NCBI GenBank assembly: GCA_013306675.1
Contig: JABLUY010000268.1
Span: 1-45,819, forward strand
Origin: Thraustochytrium sp. TN22
Taxonomy: Eukaryota; Sar; Bigyra; Thraustochytrida; Thraustochytriidae
Reading direction: 5' to 3'
DNA length: 45,819 nt
Shown here piece after piece: positions 7,972 to 18,259 of the stretch. A model generated the notes under the pieces. The model was not told where the DNA came from, ran no database searches, and worked only from the letters and a program-made list of their open reading frames with translations. The position numbers and the translations under genes are program-made. The stretch's first letter is position 1. Each line of letters starts with the position of its first letter.

Positions 7972-10900
7972 TCAGGTGCTGACGATGATGCGCGTCTGAG
8001 ACGGAGAGGCGTCGTCGTCGTGGTGGTCCGCCGCAGAAGCTGTTGGCAGGTCCTGCATCTCAATGGCCGGGTCTGGCCCATGCCCGTACGGGGGCGACTC
8101 CCGACGGTGGCGCGTTCGAAAGAATTGCACAAGCGCGCAGACGCCGGAGACGAAAAGGAGGGCGAGGAAGGAGCAAAAGGTGTTCCTAACCCTGTCCTTG
8201 CGCGCAAGGTCGCTGTTGCGCTGCTGCGTCGCCTGCTGGTACTCGCGAATCTGCTGAACACATTCTCCGATGCTGAGACGGAGCAAACGACGCGCCTTGC
8301 CAGCCCCGCCAGGCAATTCGAGGGAACGGGAAGACACTGCGTCACGGCGGTTCATGATGCGGTCGGCCAGCGGGCCGGACGCCATGCGATCGGCGATGCG
8401 ATCAGCGACAAAGCGAAGGCCGGCGCCGGGAGGAGCGGAGCGATCGCGCAGGAGAGGGCCGTCGGGTCCGGCCCGGGGCAGGAGCGGGCCGTCGAGCCCG
8501 GCATCGCGCAGGAGCGGGTCGTCGCCGCGCCCGGCCCCTGAGTCATCGCGCACGTCCATGCGCGCTGGAGCAATGGCGGGCAGCGCACGGTCAAAGTTGT
8601 CAACGACCGCGGCATACGGGTCGTCCCAGGACTCGGCGAGATTGCCCCGGCAGGCGGGTGGGAGAGCTTCTGGGGGCGGGCGCACCGGACTCGTGGCCCA
8701 GGCAATGCCGGAAGCGAGCACGCAGACCGCAAAGAAGATGCAGACGATAAAGCACGGGTTGACGGACCAGAGCCGGACCACGTGATTCTTGAGGTCCCGA
8801 CCGCAGTCCGGCTCGTCTTCATCCACAGGTATGACCTGGGCGTTGACGATTTCCACGCGGGCGTGCTCCGCGGGCTGCACGGCGGACGGGTTAGCGAGGT
8901 CCTCGGAGCGCGCGTGCGCCACAGCGCTCGTGTTCTCCGCCTCAGCATCCTCGACCGCGCCAGCGGAGCGGGGCTTGGGCGCCAAGGATCGGTCCAGGTC
9001 GGGATTGGGCTCGAGGCCGCCCGGGTCGCGTGCCGCAAATGGTGCCGAGGGTAGCGGAGCAGACTCGGCGCGCAGGTTCGCCTGCATGTGCTTGAACTCC
9101 AGGACGGTAGCAGACGAGGCCCCGGCGCTCGTGCCCCCGCCCTCGACATCGTCCTCTGCGTTGCTGGGCCGATGTTGTTGAACCTCGATGATCCCGGAAG
9201 AGGCCCAGGCGCCTTCGCTGTCTTCCTCGCTGTCGTCCTCGGAGTTACCGCCCAGGTCTTCGGCGAGGTCGCTGGCGCTCGTGGAGGAGTCGGACTCCTT
9301 CTCGGGCTCGTGGTCCTCCGACCCGGACGACCGGGAGCCGCGATGCGGTCTACTGGCGCCGCCGGCGTCGCCGCTTGAGCTTGCGCTTGGAGTCTCGGTG
9401 GTAGGGCCGGCCTCGGCCGTGGGATCCTTGACCTGAGCCGAGGTCTCAGGACTGCGCTCCGTGGGCTTTGACGGGGCCTTGGGTTTGTCCGCGGCCATGG
9501 TGAGTAGCTCGTTATGCACAGACACGGAGTGGTGGTTTCCTGCAAAATAGGTCTCGTCGACCTGGTCGTCATCGAACACGAACACCTGCTCAGCCGACAG
9601 GCCGGGCATGTTGAAGGGCGCCCCTGGAGGCACATCTTGTGCGGCAATATCACCTTGCGAGCTGCTGTACTTGCCGAGCGAACGGCGAGAGCCGCCCTCG
9701 ATGGAGGAGGACGAGGACGAGGGGAGGTCGATGAGCCCAAGGGAGCCGGCGGAGCTCGCTCTGTGCACCATGCGGGATCGGAACTTCGATGAGGAGGGGG
9801 CAGGCATGGCGTGCGGCTCGGCGGAAGCGCTGGGTAAGTTGCGCTTAAGCTGGCGCGACTCGGTGACAGCCTCCTGGTGCGGTATGAGAAAGTCAAGTTC
9901 CTGGAAAAAGTCGGCCTCGTCGCCCTGCGAGACGCCAGCGTCCTCAAACGGCGCAAACGTCGCACCGCCACCAGGGACGCTGACCCCGCCGGACTGGAAA
10001 AGCATACTGTCAGAGCCGGAGCCGGACGGGTGTGAGCGCACGATGCCGTCGCGCGCCGGAACGAGGGCGGATGAGGAAGAGGATGAGGATGAGGAAGCAC
10101 TTGCGTGTGCGCCTTCAAAGGAAAAGAAGTCCGTGGTGGGCGAGGTAATGTCGGCCGCCGCAAAGGCCGGTGGGCACGAGGGCGGTTCGTGCGGCTCGTG
10201 ATCTGACTCGGGCGAGTCAAGAGGCGAGGAGGACGAGTAGTCGACGGTGTGCTCGCGTGAGACGGTCGAAGGCACAGTGCTGTTGCCGACGGAACCGGTC
10301 TCGGTGGCCGTGTCGTGGGCATTTTCTGGGAAGCGCCTCCGCTTGTGGTGCGAGGAGCAGTCCTGGCAGCTTGCGTCGTGGTCAGGCACGTGGACCTCGT
10401 GACCGTGATGGCCGGTGTGCTGCTGGTGCGCGAAGCTGCCGTTGAGCCCGCTTATGAGAAAGAAGCGGTCATCATCATGATACGGCTGGGGCTGGGCCGG
10501 GTATTGCGCACCGTAGGACATGAGGGCGCCCCCGTCATGGTGCTGGTACTGTTGTTGGCGTTGGTGTTGGAGTTGGTGCTGGTGCTGGTGCAGGTCCTGG
10601 TCCTGATTCTGCTCATGCTGCTGCTGCTGCTGCTGCTGCTGGAGTTGCTGGTATTGCTGACCCGGATGGAGGGCCTGCATGGCCGGGCGGTGCATCAGGG
10701 GCGCGTGGCCGGAGGAGACGCGCGAGGGCTGCAATGCCATGGCCGCGGTCAGCATGTCCTGGTCGTGCGGCACGGGCGTCATGAGCGCGCTGCCGGAGAG
10801 CGCCGAGGCCTCCATACCCGAAAAGCCCGAGGGCTCACCCGAGGGCTGGCCGAGCGGGCCGCGGTGCATGGAGGGCGGTGCGGCGCCCGCGTTCGCGAAG

Positions 10901-11631
10901 CCCGGAATATCCGTGGCACTCGTAGCGTCGAGCGGCTGCTTGTGGGGCGACTCTTGGAGCGGCTGCTTGATGTTGGTGGGGCGCGACGGCGCGCTGCGGC
11001 TAGAGTACACGGTGAAGGGCGCCGAGGATAGCTTGGCGATGCAGCGCACCGTCTCGGCAGCAGTGACGTTGAGCTTGCCGTTCTTCACGAGCGAGAGCCC
11101 GCCCTCGAGCACGTAAACACGCAGCACGTGCTCCTTGTTCTGCTTGTAGCGGCCGCCCTTCCAGCCGTAGTGCCAAGCCTTTTCGCGAAACTCGAAGAGC
11201 ACCGCGCTGCGCATGAACTGCACGAGCTTGGCGCTGAAAAGCGGCTCAAACGGGGCGTCCTGCGTGCGCTCGAACTGCGCCAGCCGCTCCGTGCTGAGCA
11301 CGGCGCCCAGGTTGATGTCGCCCAGGCTGTCGGTGAGGTCTTCGTTGCAGACAGTCTTGCCGTCCTCGTTCAGTGGCAGGAAGCGCGCCACCGCAATGTA
11401 CATTTTCGACGCGTCCGGCGTGATGCTCGCATGGTGATACCTGGCGCGCAGCGGCACCTCGCACGCTCGCGAGGTCCTGTGGTCTGGCCCGCAGCACGGG
11501 AAGCACCTCAGGTGCTTCTTGCCTCCAGTCTTGTTATTCCTCTGGTACGACGCGTTGAACTGGCCGTCGAAGTCGAACTCCAGCGAGGCGTCCGCCGCCT
11601 CCAGCTCCACCACGCCGCGCGCCGGCGCCAT
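7972..11631 (-). CDS. Large disordered two-TM protein, unknown
   Basis: The protein has 1219 residues starting at ATG 11631 (ggcgccATGg on the other strand). Residues about 35-190 look folded: KHLRCFPCCGPDHRTSRACE, MYIAVARFLPLNEDGKTVC, FEPLFSAKLVQFMRSAVLFE, EHVLRVYVLEGGLSLV and SAPFTVYSSR. Residues about 190-950 are low complexity: a Gln/His-rich stretch with a pure CAG tract (10617-10642), then Ser-, Asp- and Glu-rich segments. Residues about 957-980 (NPCFIVCIFFAVCVLASGIAW) and 1147-1167 (FCSFLALLFVSGVCALVQFF) are membrane helices, with a loop of about 170 residues between them that repeats DGPLL units. I do not recognise the N-terminal domain. A membrane-tethered regulator is conceivable, but nothing here shows it. 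The frame stays open to 12180 without a better ATG. Confidence 0.75.
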   Translation of the reverse strand: MAPARGVVELEAADASLEFDFDGQFNASYQRNNKTGGKKHLRCFPCCGPDHRTSRACEVPLRARYHHASITPDASKMYIAVARFLPLNEDGKTVCNEDLTDSLGDINLGAVLSTERLAQFERTQDAPFEPLFSAKLVQFMRSAVLFEFREKAWHYGWKGGRYKQNKEHVLRVYVLEGGLSLVKNGKLNVTAAETVRCIAKLSSAPFTVYSSRSAPSRPTNIKQPLQESPHKQPLDATSATDIPGFANAGAAPPSMHRGPLGQPSGEPSGFSGMEASALSGSALMTPVPHDQDMLTAAMALQPSRVSSGHAPLMHRPAMQALHPGQQYQQLQQQQQQQQHEQNQDQDLHQHQHQLQHQRQQQYQHHDGGALMSYGAQYPAQPQPYHDDDRFFLISGLNGSFAHQQHTGHHGHEVHVPDHDASCQDCSSHHKRRRFPENAHDTATETGSVGNSTVPSTVSREHTVDYSSSSPLDSPESDHEPHEPPSCPPAFAAADITSPTTDFFSFEGAHASASSSSSSSSSALVPARDGIVRSHPSGSGSDSMLFQSGGVSVPGGGATFAPFEDAGVSQGDEADFFQELDFLIPHQEAVTESRQLKRNLPSASAEPHAMPAPSSSKFRSRMVHRASSAGSLGLIDLPSSSSSSIEGGSRRSLGKYSSSQGDIAAQDVPPGAPFNMPGLSAEQVFVFDDDQVDETYFAGNHHSVSVHNELLTMAADKPKAPSKPTERSPETSAQVKDPTAEAGPTTETPSASSSGDAGGASRPHRGSRSSGSEDHEPEKESDSSTSASDLAEDLGGNSEDDSEEDSEGAWASSGIIEVQQHRPSNAEDDVEGGGTSAGASSATVLEFKHMQANLRAESAPLPSAPFAARDPGGLEPNPDLDRSLAPKPRSAGAVEDAEAENTSAVAHARSEDLANPSAVQPAEHARVEIVNAQVIPVDEDEPDCGRDLKNHVVRLWSVNPCFIVCIFFAVCVLASGIAWATSPVRPPPEALPPACRGNLAESWDDPYAAVVDNFDRALPAIAPARMDVRDDSGAGRGDDPLLRDAGLDGPLLPRAGPDGPLLRDRSAPPGAGLRFVADRIADRMASGPLADRIMNRRDAVSSRSLELPGGAGKARRLLRLSIGECVQQIREYQQATQQRNSDLARKDRVRNTFCSFLALLFVSGVCALVQFFRTRHRRESPPYGHGPDPAIEMQDLPTASAADHHDDDASPSQTRIIVST

Positions 11632-13850
11632 GCTCTCGCTCCCGCTTCCGCCTCCGCTCGCGCCTTGGCGGCTGCACCCGAGGCCGCGGCCGTCGCCGCC
11701 GCCGCCCCCGCTGCCGCCCGCGCGCCCGCGCGCCGGCGCGCTTGCGCGCTTGCGCGCTTGCAAGCGCGAGCCCGCGACTCTCCCCCTGGACCCTCCCTCC
11801 TTTCGAATTTCAAAATGCCCCGCGCGCAGGCGGAGGTAGGCAGGCAGGCGCCTTGCGCGGCCGCCTCCGCCGGCGCGCCGAGCGCCGGGCCGCCGCCGCG
11901 CCCTGGGCAGCGCCGCCGGCCGCTCGCTCGCGGGCGCGCGGGCGCGCGGGCGCGCGGGCGGGCGAGCGGGCGAGCGGGCGCGGGCAGGCCGGCAGGCTGG
12001 TCTTTTGAACGTGCTCGAGTCCCCCGCCGCCGGCCCCGCGACTGCGCGGCGGCGGCCGCGGGCGCGCGTGGCGGCCCGCGCCGGGTCGATATTCGCGCGC
12101 CGCCCGCGCGCGCCTGCTCGCGCCGCGGCGGCCGGGCGCGCGGCACAGGACCTGGCGCTGGCACGCCGCCCGCCCTCCACGACTCCGACCCCCGGCGAAA
12201 TCGCGCGCCGAGAGCGCAGGTGGATTCCCCGAAGGCGGCGGAGGGCGGCGAGGAGGAGGAGGAGCAGGACGAGAAGTACGAGTCGGAGCGCTCAGCTGCG
12301 CGAGGCTGCGCTTGCAAGCAATCAGGCTGCCGGGCAGGCCCACCGCTGCGGTTTCGAGGGACCAGCGATGGTGAACTGCCAGTGCCACTGGCGCTGCTGG
12401 AGGGCGAGTTCGAGTCGGCGGCGGCGCCCACGCCCACGGCGCCTCGGTCCAGGCTGCTGCTCGAGGACAACTTGAACGTTCGTCGCGAGCTGTGAAGGAA
12501 AACATCTGCGGGAGGAACGCGATGGAGAGGGACGAGCAGGCGAGGGACCCGCGCCGGCACCGGCCGCGGCGGCGAACTTGCCAGGAGAGCGGCGGCTCGG
12601 AGGCGCTACGCTGGTAGCAGGCGAGAAGACGTTCACGACGAACGTTGTGCAGGCGGCGTCGGCCGGCTGGCTGACGCAGCTGAATGGGTAGGCTTGGTGG
12701 CGACACGCAGGCCAGCCAGCCACCACTGCAAGGCCTAGCTAGCTAGGACTCATCATGATCGCTCGCTTGGCTGTGCCACTGTCAGCGAGAGCGAGCGAGC
12801 GCGCGCGCGTCCGCCGCGCGCGCGAGCGGGACGACAGTTTGCGCGAGAGCGCGAGACACGGCGAGTCTCGGGCGAGAGCGTGCAGCCAGCTTGCAGTGGC
12901 AGTGGCTGGACCGCTCGCCGAGTGGGGGGTGGTCCGTGCGAGTCGGTGCCACGTCCGGAGCGACCTCTGGTTCCGGGCCCGGCCTCCGGCCGGCGGTGTT
13001 ACCACGCCGCCGGGCACGGGCAGTGCCAGTGGAAGGTTGACTCCTATCTCGGGCCACCCACACGCCTTGCTGGCCCGCCTGGGCGCCCCCGTTGCGCGAA
13101 GCTGTGCGAAGCTGCGAAGCTGCATAGCTGCGAGCTGCGAAGCTGCGAAGCTGCGAAGCTGCGAAGCTGCGAAGCTGCGAAGCTGCAAAGCTGGTCGTGC
13201 AGTGGTACAGTCACTGCAGTGCGGTCCCGCGCTCGCCGCCGGCGGCGCGGCTCTGTCACACGGCGATGCGAGCGATGAGATGTTTGCATCACACGGCATG
13301 ATGGCAGCCTGGCAGGTGCAGCCCAGCGGGCCCCGCTTTGTGTCCGGTACGGTCCGGACCGTGCCAGGCGAGCGCGCGGCGGGTTGGAGCTGCGTGCGTA
13401 CCACTGGCCGTGCTGGACTGCCCAACTGGCAGCCAGCTGGAGGTATGATGTGCACGCTCGAGAGCTGAGCTGGGATGCCACTGGCCGCAGGTCGGCCAGC
13501 CGGGCCAGCCTGGGTGTCCGCGAGGGCTATCCCCGACCTGGGCCGCCACGGCACTGGCAGGTACTGTTAGTAATGATAACTGCAACTCGGATCCCGCCGG
13601 CGCCGCAGCGCCTGGCATGTGATGGTACGCTGCGAGCTTACTTGCTGTGACGGACGTTACATTGTGGTTGGGGGTGAGCAGGTCGCGGGGCTACGCGGAG
13701 CTTGAACTCAGCTTGACATGAGTGCTGCAGAGGCTGGTCACGAACCAACGGTCTTTGGGAGAACCAAAACAAAGAGGCTCAACTTGACATTGAAGTGAAT
13801 TTTGAGATGACTTTGACTTTCGCGATGATGGAGGTGTCCTGCCACGTACA
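11632..13850. other. Intergenic region with weak plus-strand frame
   Basis: The part up to about 12150 is extremely GC-rich with conflicting long frames. One plus-strand frame (about 12220-12495) looks coding-like near its end and is described as a finding. A TAGCTAGCTAGG palindromic cluster lies at about 12734-12747. From 12750 to 13690 there are repeats of Arg/Ser-like frames and the 8-bp tandem array listed separately. No gene is supported. Confidence 0.4.
13095..13193. repeat. 8-bp tandem repeat (GCTGCGAA)n
   Basis: About a dozen units of GCTGCGAA occur, the central six perfect and the outer ones with single-base changes or a missing base. Because 8 is not a multiple of 3, all frames are mixed and it is not coding. 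Confidence 0.9.
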
Positions 13851-16778
13851 TCAGTACAGTGCAGCGAGGATGAGGACACCCACGAAGCTGCTGACGGTGA
13901 CGCCTCTCGTGGAGACGCTGGAGCCCGTCGGTTCGCTGGACGTGGGCGCGAGGGTGGTGGTGACTTCCCTCGTCGGGGACAAGGTTGGCGCCAGGGTGAA
14001 GACGGTGGACCAGTCCACGTCCGTAAATTCGAAGTCACTGTTGCTGAGGGGCTGTGCGCCCTCCAGCGGGTTGCCTTGCGCGAAGAACCAAGAGACGTCC
14101 AGATCTGCGATCTCGGCAGGGAAGGTAGAGATGAGGTTGTCACCGATGAAAATAGTGGAAAGGTCGTGCTGGTCGAGGAGTGCCTCCGGGAAGCTGGTGA
14201 GGAGGTTCCCCTCGAGGTTGATCAGCCCGAGGCCCGTCATGGCGGCAGCGTAAGGGAATGCGGTGAAGCGGTTGTCTTGGAGGTATAGAGAATGTAGGTT
14301 CGTCCAGAAGCCCTCCGGCAGGTTCGAAAGTCCTCCGTAGGCGAAGGCAAAGTCACGTACGTTAGGAAAGCTGGCGCCAAGACCTGCCGGGAGCGTGAGT
14401 GCCGGCTCGTGAAAGAAATGCCTGCGTTCAAGCGGCGTGTCAGCAAGCCAAACCTTTGAAAGCCGAGCGCTGCCTCCGCTGGCGGCAAACGTACAGAAGC
14501 GTGAGCCCCAACCGAACCTCATAGACCGTTGAGGGAATCTCATCCAGCCCATGACCGTAAATTGTGCTGCGGCCCGCCGGAGCGTCGCGTTAGTGTCTCC
14601 GAGGCCGACAAACCCGCGGCGGCCAGCGACACACACGTACAGTGCATTCAGTTGAGGGAGCGCGAGCAGCGACGGGATGTCCCCAGCGTGTCCTCCGATC
14701 GACAGCGATTGGAGCTGGGGAAAGGAGTCCAGGACTGAGCCAAGCGCGGGGAGTGGGTTGCCTTCCATGAAGAGGGCGTATAGATTGGACATGGTCGTCA
14801 GCCAGGAGGGCAGCGCGGTAAGGCCGTTTCTGCCCACGTCTCTACTCTCGTTGGCGCAGGTGCGTCAGTCACCAGGTCGCTCAGCGAGAGGCCACGCGCT
14901 CGAAACCTACAAAAAGTGGAGGGTGCTGCTCAACGCGGAAAGACTCGCGGGCAGCGAGGTGAGACGGTTGTTTGAGACGGAGCTGCGCGTGGGGGGCACA
15001 TGAGCGCTTCGAGTGCAACCGCGAATGCCAGTCGAGAGAAAGAAACTCACATGTGGTACAGCGCTGAAAGGTCGCCCAGTCTCGATGGGAGTTCCTCCAG
15101 ATTGTTATCAGACGCATACCTGCGCGAACAGAAAGCCATGCATGAGTGAGCCGCGCTTGTCGTAGAGCTGCGCTTTTCGAAGAGCCGCGCTTTTCGTGGA
15201 GCCGCGCTTGTCGTAGAGCCGCGCTTGTCGTAGAGCCGCGCTTGTCGTAGAGCCGCATACGGCTTTACAAAACAAAACTTACAAAGCGGAAAGCGTCGTG
15301 ATGGAGCAGAGCGAGGGCGGCAGCGAGGAAAGAGAATTACCGGCAACGATTCTGAGGACCGATCTCGAGCCATCGAGGTCAGTTGGCGGCGTCGCGATCG
15401 CGCGCAGGCATTCTGCGGCACGTACAAACTTCCCAGCTTGCTCAGAGAGCTAATGTCCTCAGGCAAGGCGGTGAGAAGGTTGTCGGGGAGGCTCCTGTGA
15501 TTTCAATATGTGAGTATGAGGTGCGTATTCCCGCATGAAGCAAGGCCGTCGTGAGGGCCGCCCAGGCTACCTACATGATATCGAGCATGCTCAAGCTGCC
15601 GATAGGCTCCGGGAGCGTGGTCAGTTGGTTCGCCGCGAGCTCTAGGAATTGGAGGCGAGTGAGCGTGGTGAAGGACGTGGGCAGAACCGTCAGCTGATTA
15701 GAGAGTGCCTCGCTGCCATCCCTCGCATGCGTGAGTGGGCGGACACTGAAAGTGTAAGGCGCTCGCTTCGACCACCTACAGGCTCTGGAGGTTGGAGTTA
15801 TCCCCGATATCCGCGTGGAGTTCAGTGAGCGCGTTGTTGTTGACGTAGCTGCGAGAAAGTTAGCGCTCTTGCTCCTGCGCGCAGCGCATGTGAACGAGCT
15901 TCTTACGTACAGTGAGGTCAGCTCGGAGAGAGCACCGAGCGCGGGCAGAGACCTTAGCTCGTTTCCGTTGAGGTTCCTGCGCGCACGCCAAGAAATGCCG
16001 TCAGCTGCCGCCGAGCATCGGAGGGTCATCTCATGCATCGACGACACGTACAGACGTTCCAGTTGCGTCAGGAGGACGAGGCTGCTCGGAATCGCTGTGA
16101 GGGCATTGTACTCAAGAACGCTGAGAAGTGGTGTCAGTCCGCTGTCCGACGTGCCACCTCGTGATCGAGGCACAACGCACAGCTCTTGGAGATCGGTCAG
16201 CTCGCCAATCTCCGTCGGGAGGTCGGTCAGGTAAGGCATCTGTGTCAGTGTGCTGCTCGTGGGCGTCGTCGTCAGCCAAAGGTCAGGTCAGAGTGTCTCC
16301 GGGCTGAAGCACGTACAGACGCGTGAGGTTGCCAAGCGCGCCGATGCTTGTCGGAATCGACGGCAGCTCCGCCTCGCTGATGTCTCTGTGTGCGCGCCAG
16401 GTCAGTCACTCGGGGGGACGGATGATGCGGCATGGGGGGGCAGCGCGCTGCGGTCACGGTGCAGTGAAGAGGGCGGTCAGGGTTGTCAGGGTTGCGAATG
16501 CGTCGACGCGCCTGTGCATCAAGCACAGGCGCCACGTCGCGTCCGTCGCCGCCGACTGCCACCCTCAGGCTGTCCTCGAAAATAACCTACAGAGTCTCGA
16601 GTGCCGTCATCGCAAGGACTTCGTCGGGAAAGGAGAAACAGCCTTCGCATGAGACCCACGAGGCATTCTCGGGCAGGTCCATCGGTGTGCAAGAGGTGCA
16701 TGAGTGCGCATTGGCGCCGGCCACGAGCCAAGTGAACGTCGTCAATGCCGCCGCCCAGGCCGCCCAGAGTATCGTCAT
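13851..16778 (-). CDS. Secreted leucine-rich-repeat protein, 11 exons, likely GPI-anchored
   Basis: Exons (minus order): 16778-16591, 16385-16317, 16252-16181, 16120-16052, 15976-15911, 15848-15780, 15712-15575, 15494-15426, 15119-15051, 14982-14911 and 14841-13851, giving 623 residues. ATG 16778 has a strong context (gccaccATGa). Residues 1-24 are a signal peptide ending AGANA|HS, followed by a short Cys-rich cap. Exons 2-10 each encode an LRR of the LxxLxLxxNxLTxLPxxIGxLxxL type (exon 7 encodes two), and all ten introns are phase 2. Nearly every donor is GTAGGT, GTACGT or a close variant and every acceptor ends in AG. The last exon has further irregular LRRs, then PTLSPTRE and Ser/Thr-rich stalk, ending VSSFVGVLILAALY, which fits a GPI-attachment signal. 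The donor of exon 2 and acceptor of exon 3 have alternatives. Ligand and role are unknown. Confidence 0.88.
15148..15257. repeat. 17-bp minisatellite inside an LRR intron
   Basis: About six units of GCCGCGCTTGTCGTAGA and variants lie in the 306-bp intron 15120-15425, the longest intron of the LRR gene. Confidence 0.85.
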
Positions 16779-18259
16779 GGTGGCGAACTTCCTCGCTTCC
16801 TTGCTTCCTTGCTTGCCTGTCTGCTGTCTTGCTTGCTCGCTCGCTTGCGCTGCCGCCGGTCGATCGCGGTCTGCCGCACGTTTGATTGCCGCAGAGGGCG
16901 CGCAAGCGGCCAGTGTTGGAAGGATAGCCTCAGCTGGCCTGGTTTCCAGCTGGGCTCGCCCGAAGGGTAGCTCAGCTCGCCGTCCGAGTCGGCTCCGGGT
17001 CGTGCACCGCACTGGCACCAACTAGTGACTCAGTCAGTGCACTCGCAGTTGGCTGCAGTGGGCGCGGATTGCGCCATAAAGTTATCTTCGCCGGCCACTC
17101 ACTCAGGCTGTCCGAGCCGTGAGATTTGTTTTGGCGGCGGTGTGTGAAGAGACTAAGAGTAGTGCTTCACCTCCGCCCTCACGGCGCCGGCGGTACTATC
17201 GCCTGCTATCGCGTACCTCCGTACCTTCACGCGCAAAGGAGGCGCAACTTGAAGTCCGAGCTGAGAACGCGCGGGACATCGTGACGTCGTGACGTCGGCC
17301 TGCCTGCCAGTGACTGCGGCCAGTGAGCTGGTCTCTCCGTCTCACCACTTCACGACAAAAAAAAAAGCTTGAAGCCCCCTCAGCAAAAGGTTGGCGCGCG
17401 CCTATGCCCTCTGACATTCACTGTCAGGCTGCACCGCCGCTCAGGCTGGCTGATGGCAGGTCATCGAGCTCGCGTTCGAGTCCGAGTCAAGAGTCCCACC
17501 GCCGCCGGTGGTGCGGCAGGCCGGTTCGCGCAGCACTGTAAAAAGGGCTTGGGCACAGCGCGGCCGCGCTCCCGAACCGCAACCGCGCAAGGCGCAGCCG
17601 CCGCAGGGTGCATGCTGGAGTCGCCTGCCATCGCGTACCTCCGTACCTTCACACGCAAAGGAGGCGCAAGTCCGAGAACGCGCAGGACATCGCGACGTCG
17701 CGTGACGTCGGACTCGGCCTGCGGCCAGTGAGCTGGTCTCTCCGTCTCACCCTCACCACTTCACGACAAACCCGTTCTCCAAAAGGCTTGAGCCCCCCTC
17801 AGGAAAAGGTTGGCGCGCGCCTATGCCCTCTGACATTCACTGTCACTGTCGCCGCTCAGGCTGGCTGATGGCAGGTCAACGAGCTCGCGTTCGAGTCCGA
17901 GTCAAGAGTCCCACCGCCGCCGGTGGTGCAGGCCGGCTCGCGCAGCACTGTAAAAGGCTTGGGCACAGCGCGGCCGCGCTTTTATACCGCGCAAGGCGCA
18001 GGGTGCTTGCTGCAGTCTGTCTCTCGTCGCGCGAGCGAGCGAGCAAGGTCGCGCAAGCTGCGGCTTTGGGGTGGCCCCGCCGCCTTGGTGCAGGAGCCTG
18101 GCCCGATCATCAAGCTTCAGGCCTCCAAGTTCCCGTGCTGGTACTGGTACCACCACCTCTCTCGGCACTTGGCGCAGAGATTGGGCATGTGTGCTGGCGG
18201 GCATGAGGCGCATGACAGCTATAATAAGATTTTTTTGGTGTTGTTCATCCGTGAACTTG
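16779..18259. other. Intergenic region between LRR and beta-oxidation genes
   Basis: Directly upstream of the LRR start codon lies an AGCAAG/GGCAAG-rich run (about 16794-16855) in the presumed 5' leader. The rest is dominated by the tandem duplication at 17199-18015. An AT-rich run (gctataataagattttttt, about 18219-18238) just beyond the stop of the beta-oxidation gene is probably its poly(A) region on the minus strand. No gene is supported. Confidence 0.45.
17199..18015. repeat. Tandem duplication, two units of about 400 bp
   Basis: Unit 1 (about 17199-17619) and unit 2 (about 17620-18015) are adjacent direct copies. Shared landmarks in order are gcgtacctccgtaccttcac, gtgacgtc motifs, tggtctctccgtctcacc, ggttggcgcgcgcctatgcc, gagctcgcgttcgagtccga and gggcttgggcacagcgcggc. 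They differ by small insertions and deletions that would shift any frame, so it is not coding. TGACGTC sites resemble CREB/bZIP sites. Confidence 0.85.

Noticed and set aside
17466-17480. tRNA T-loop-like GTTCGAGTCC (also near 17887)
   Set aside because: No matching acceptor, D-arm or anticodon stem around it, and it belongs to the tandem duplication.
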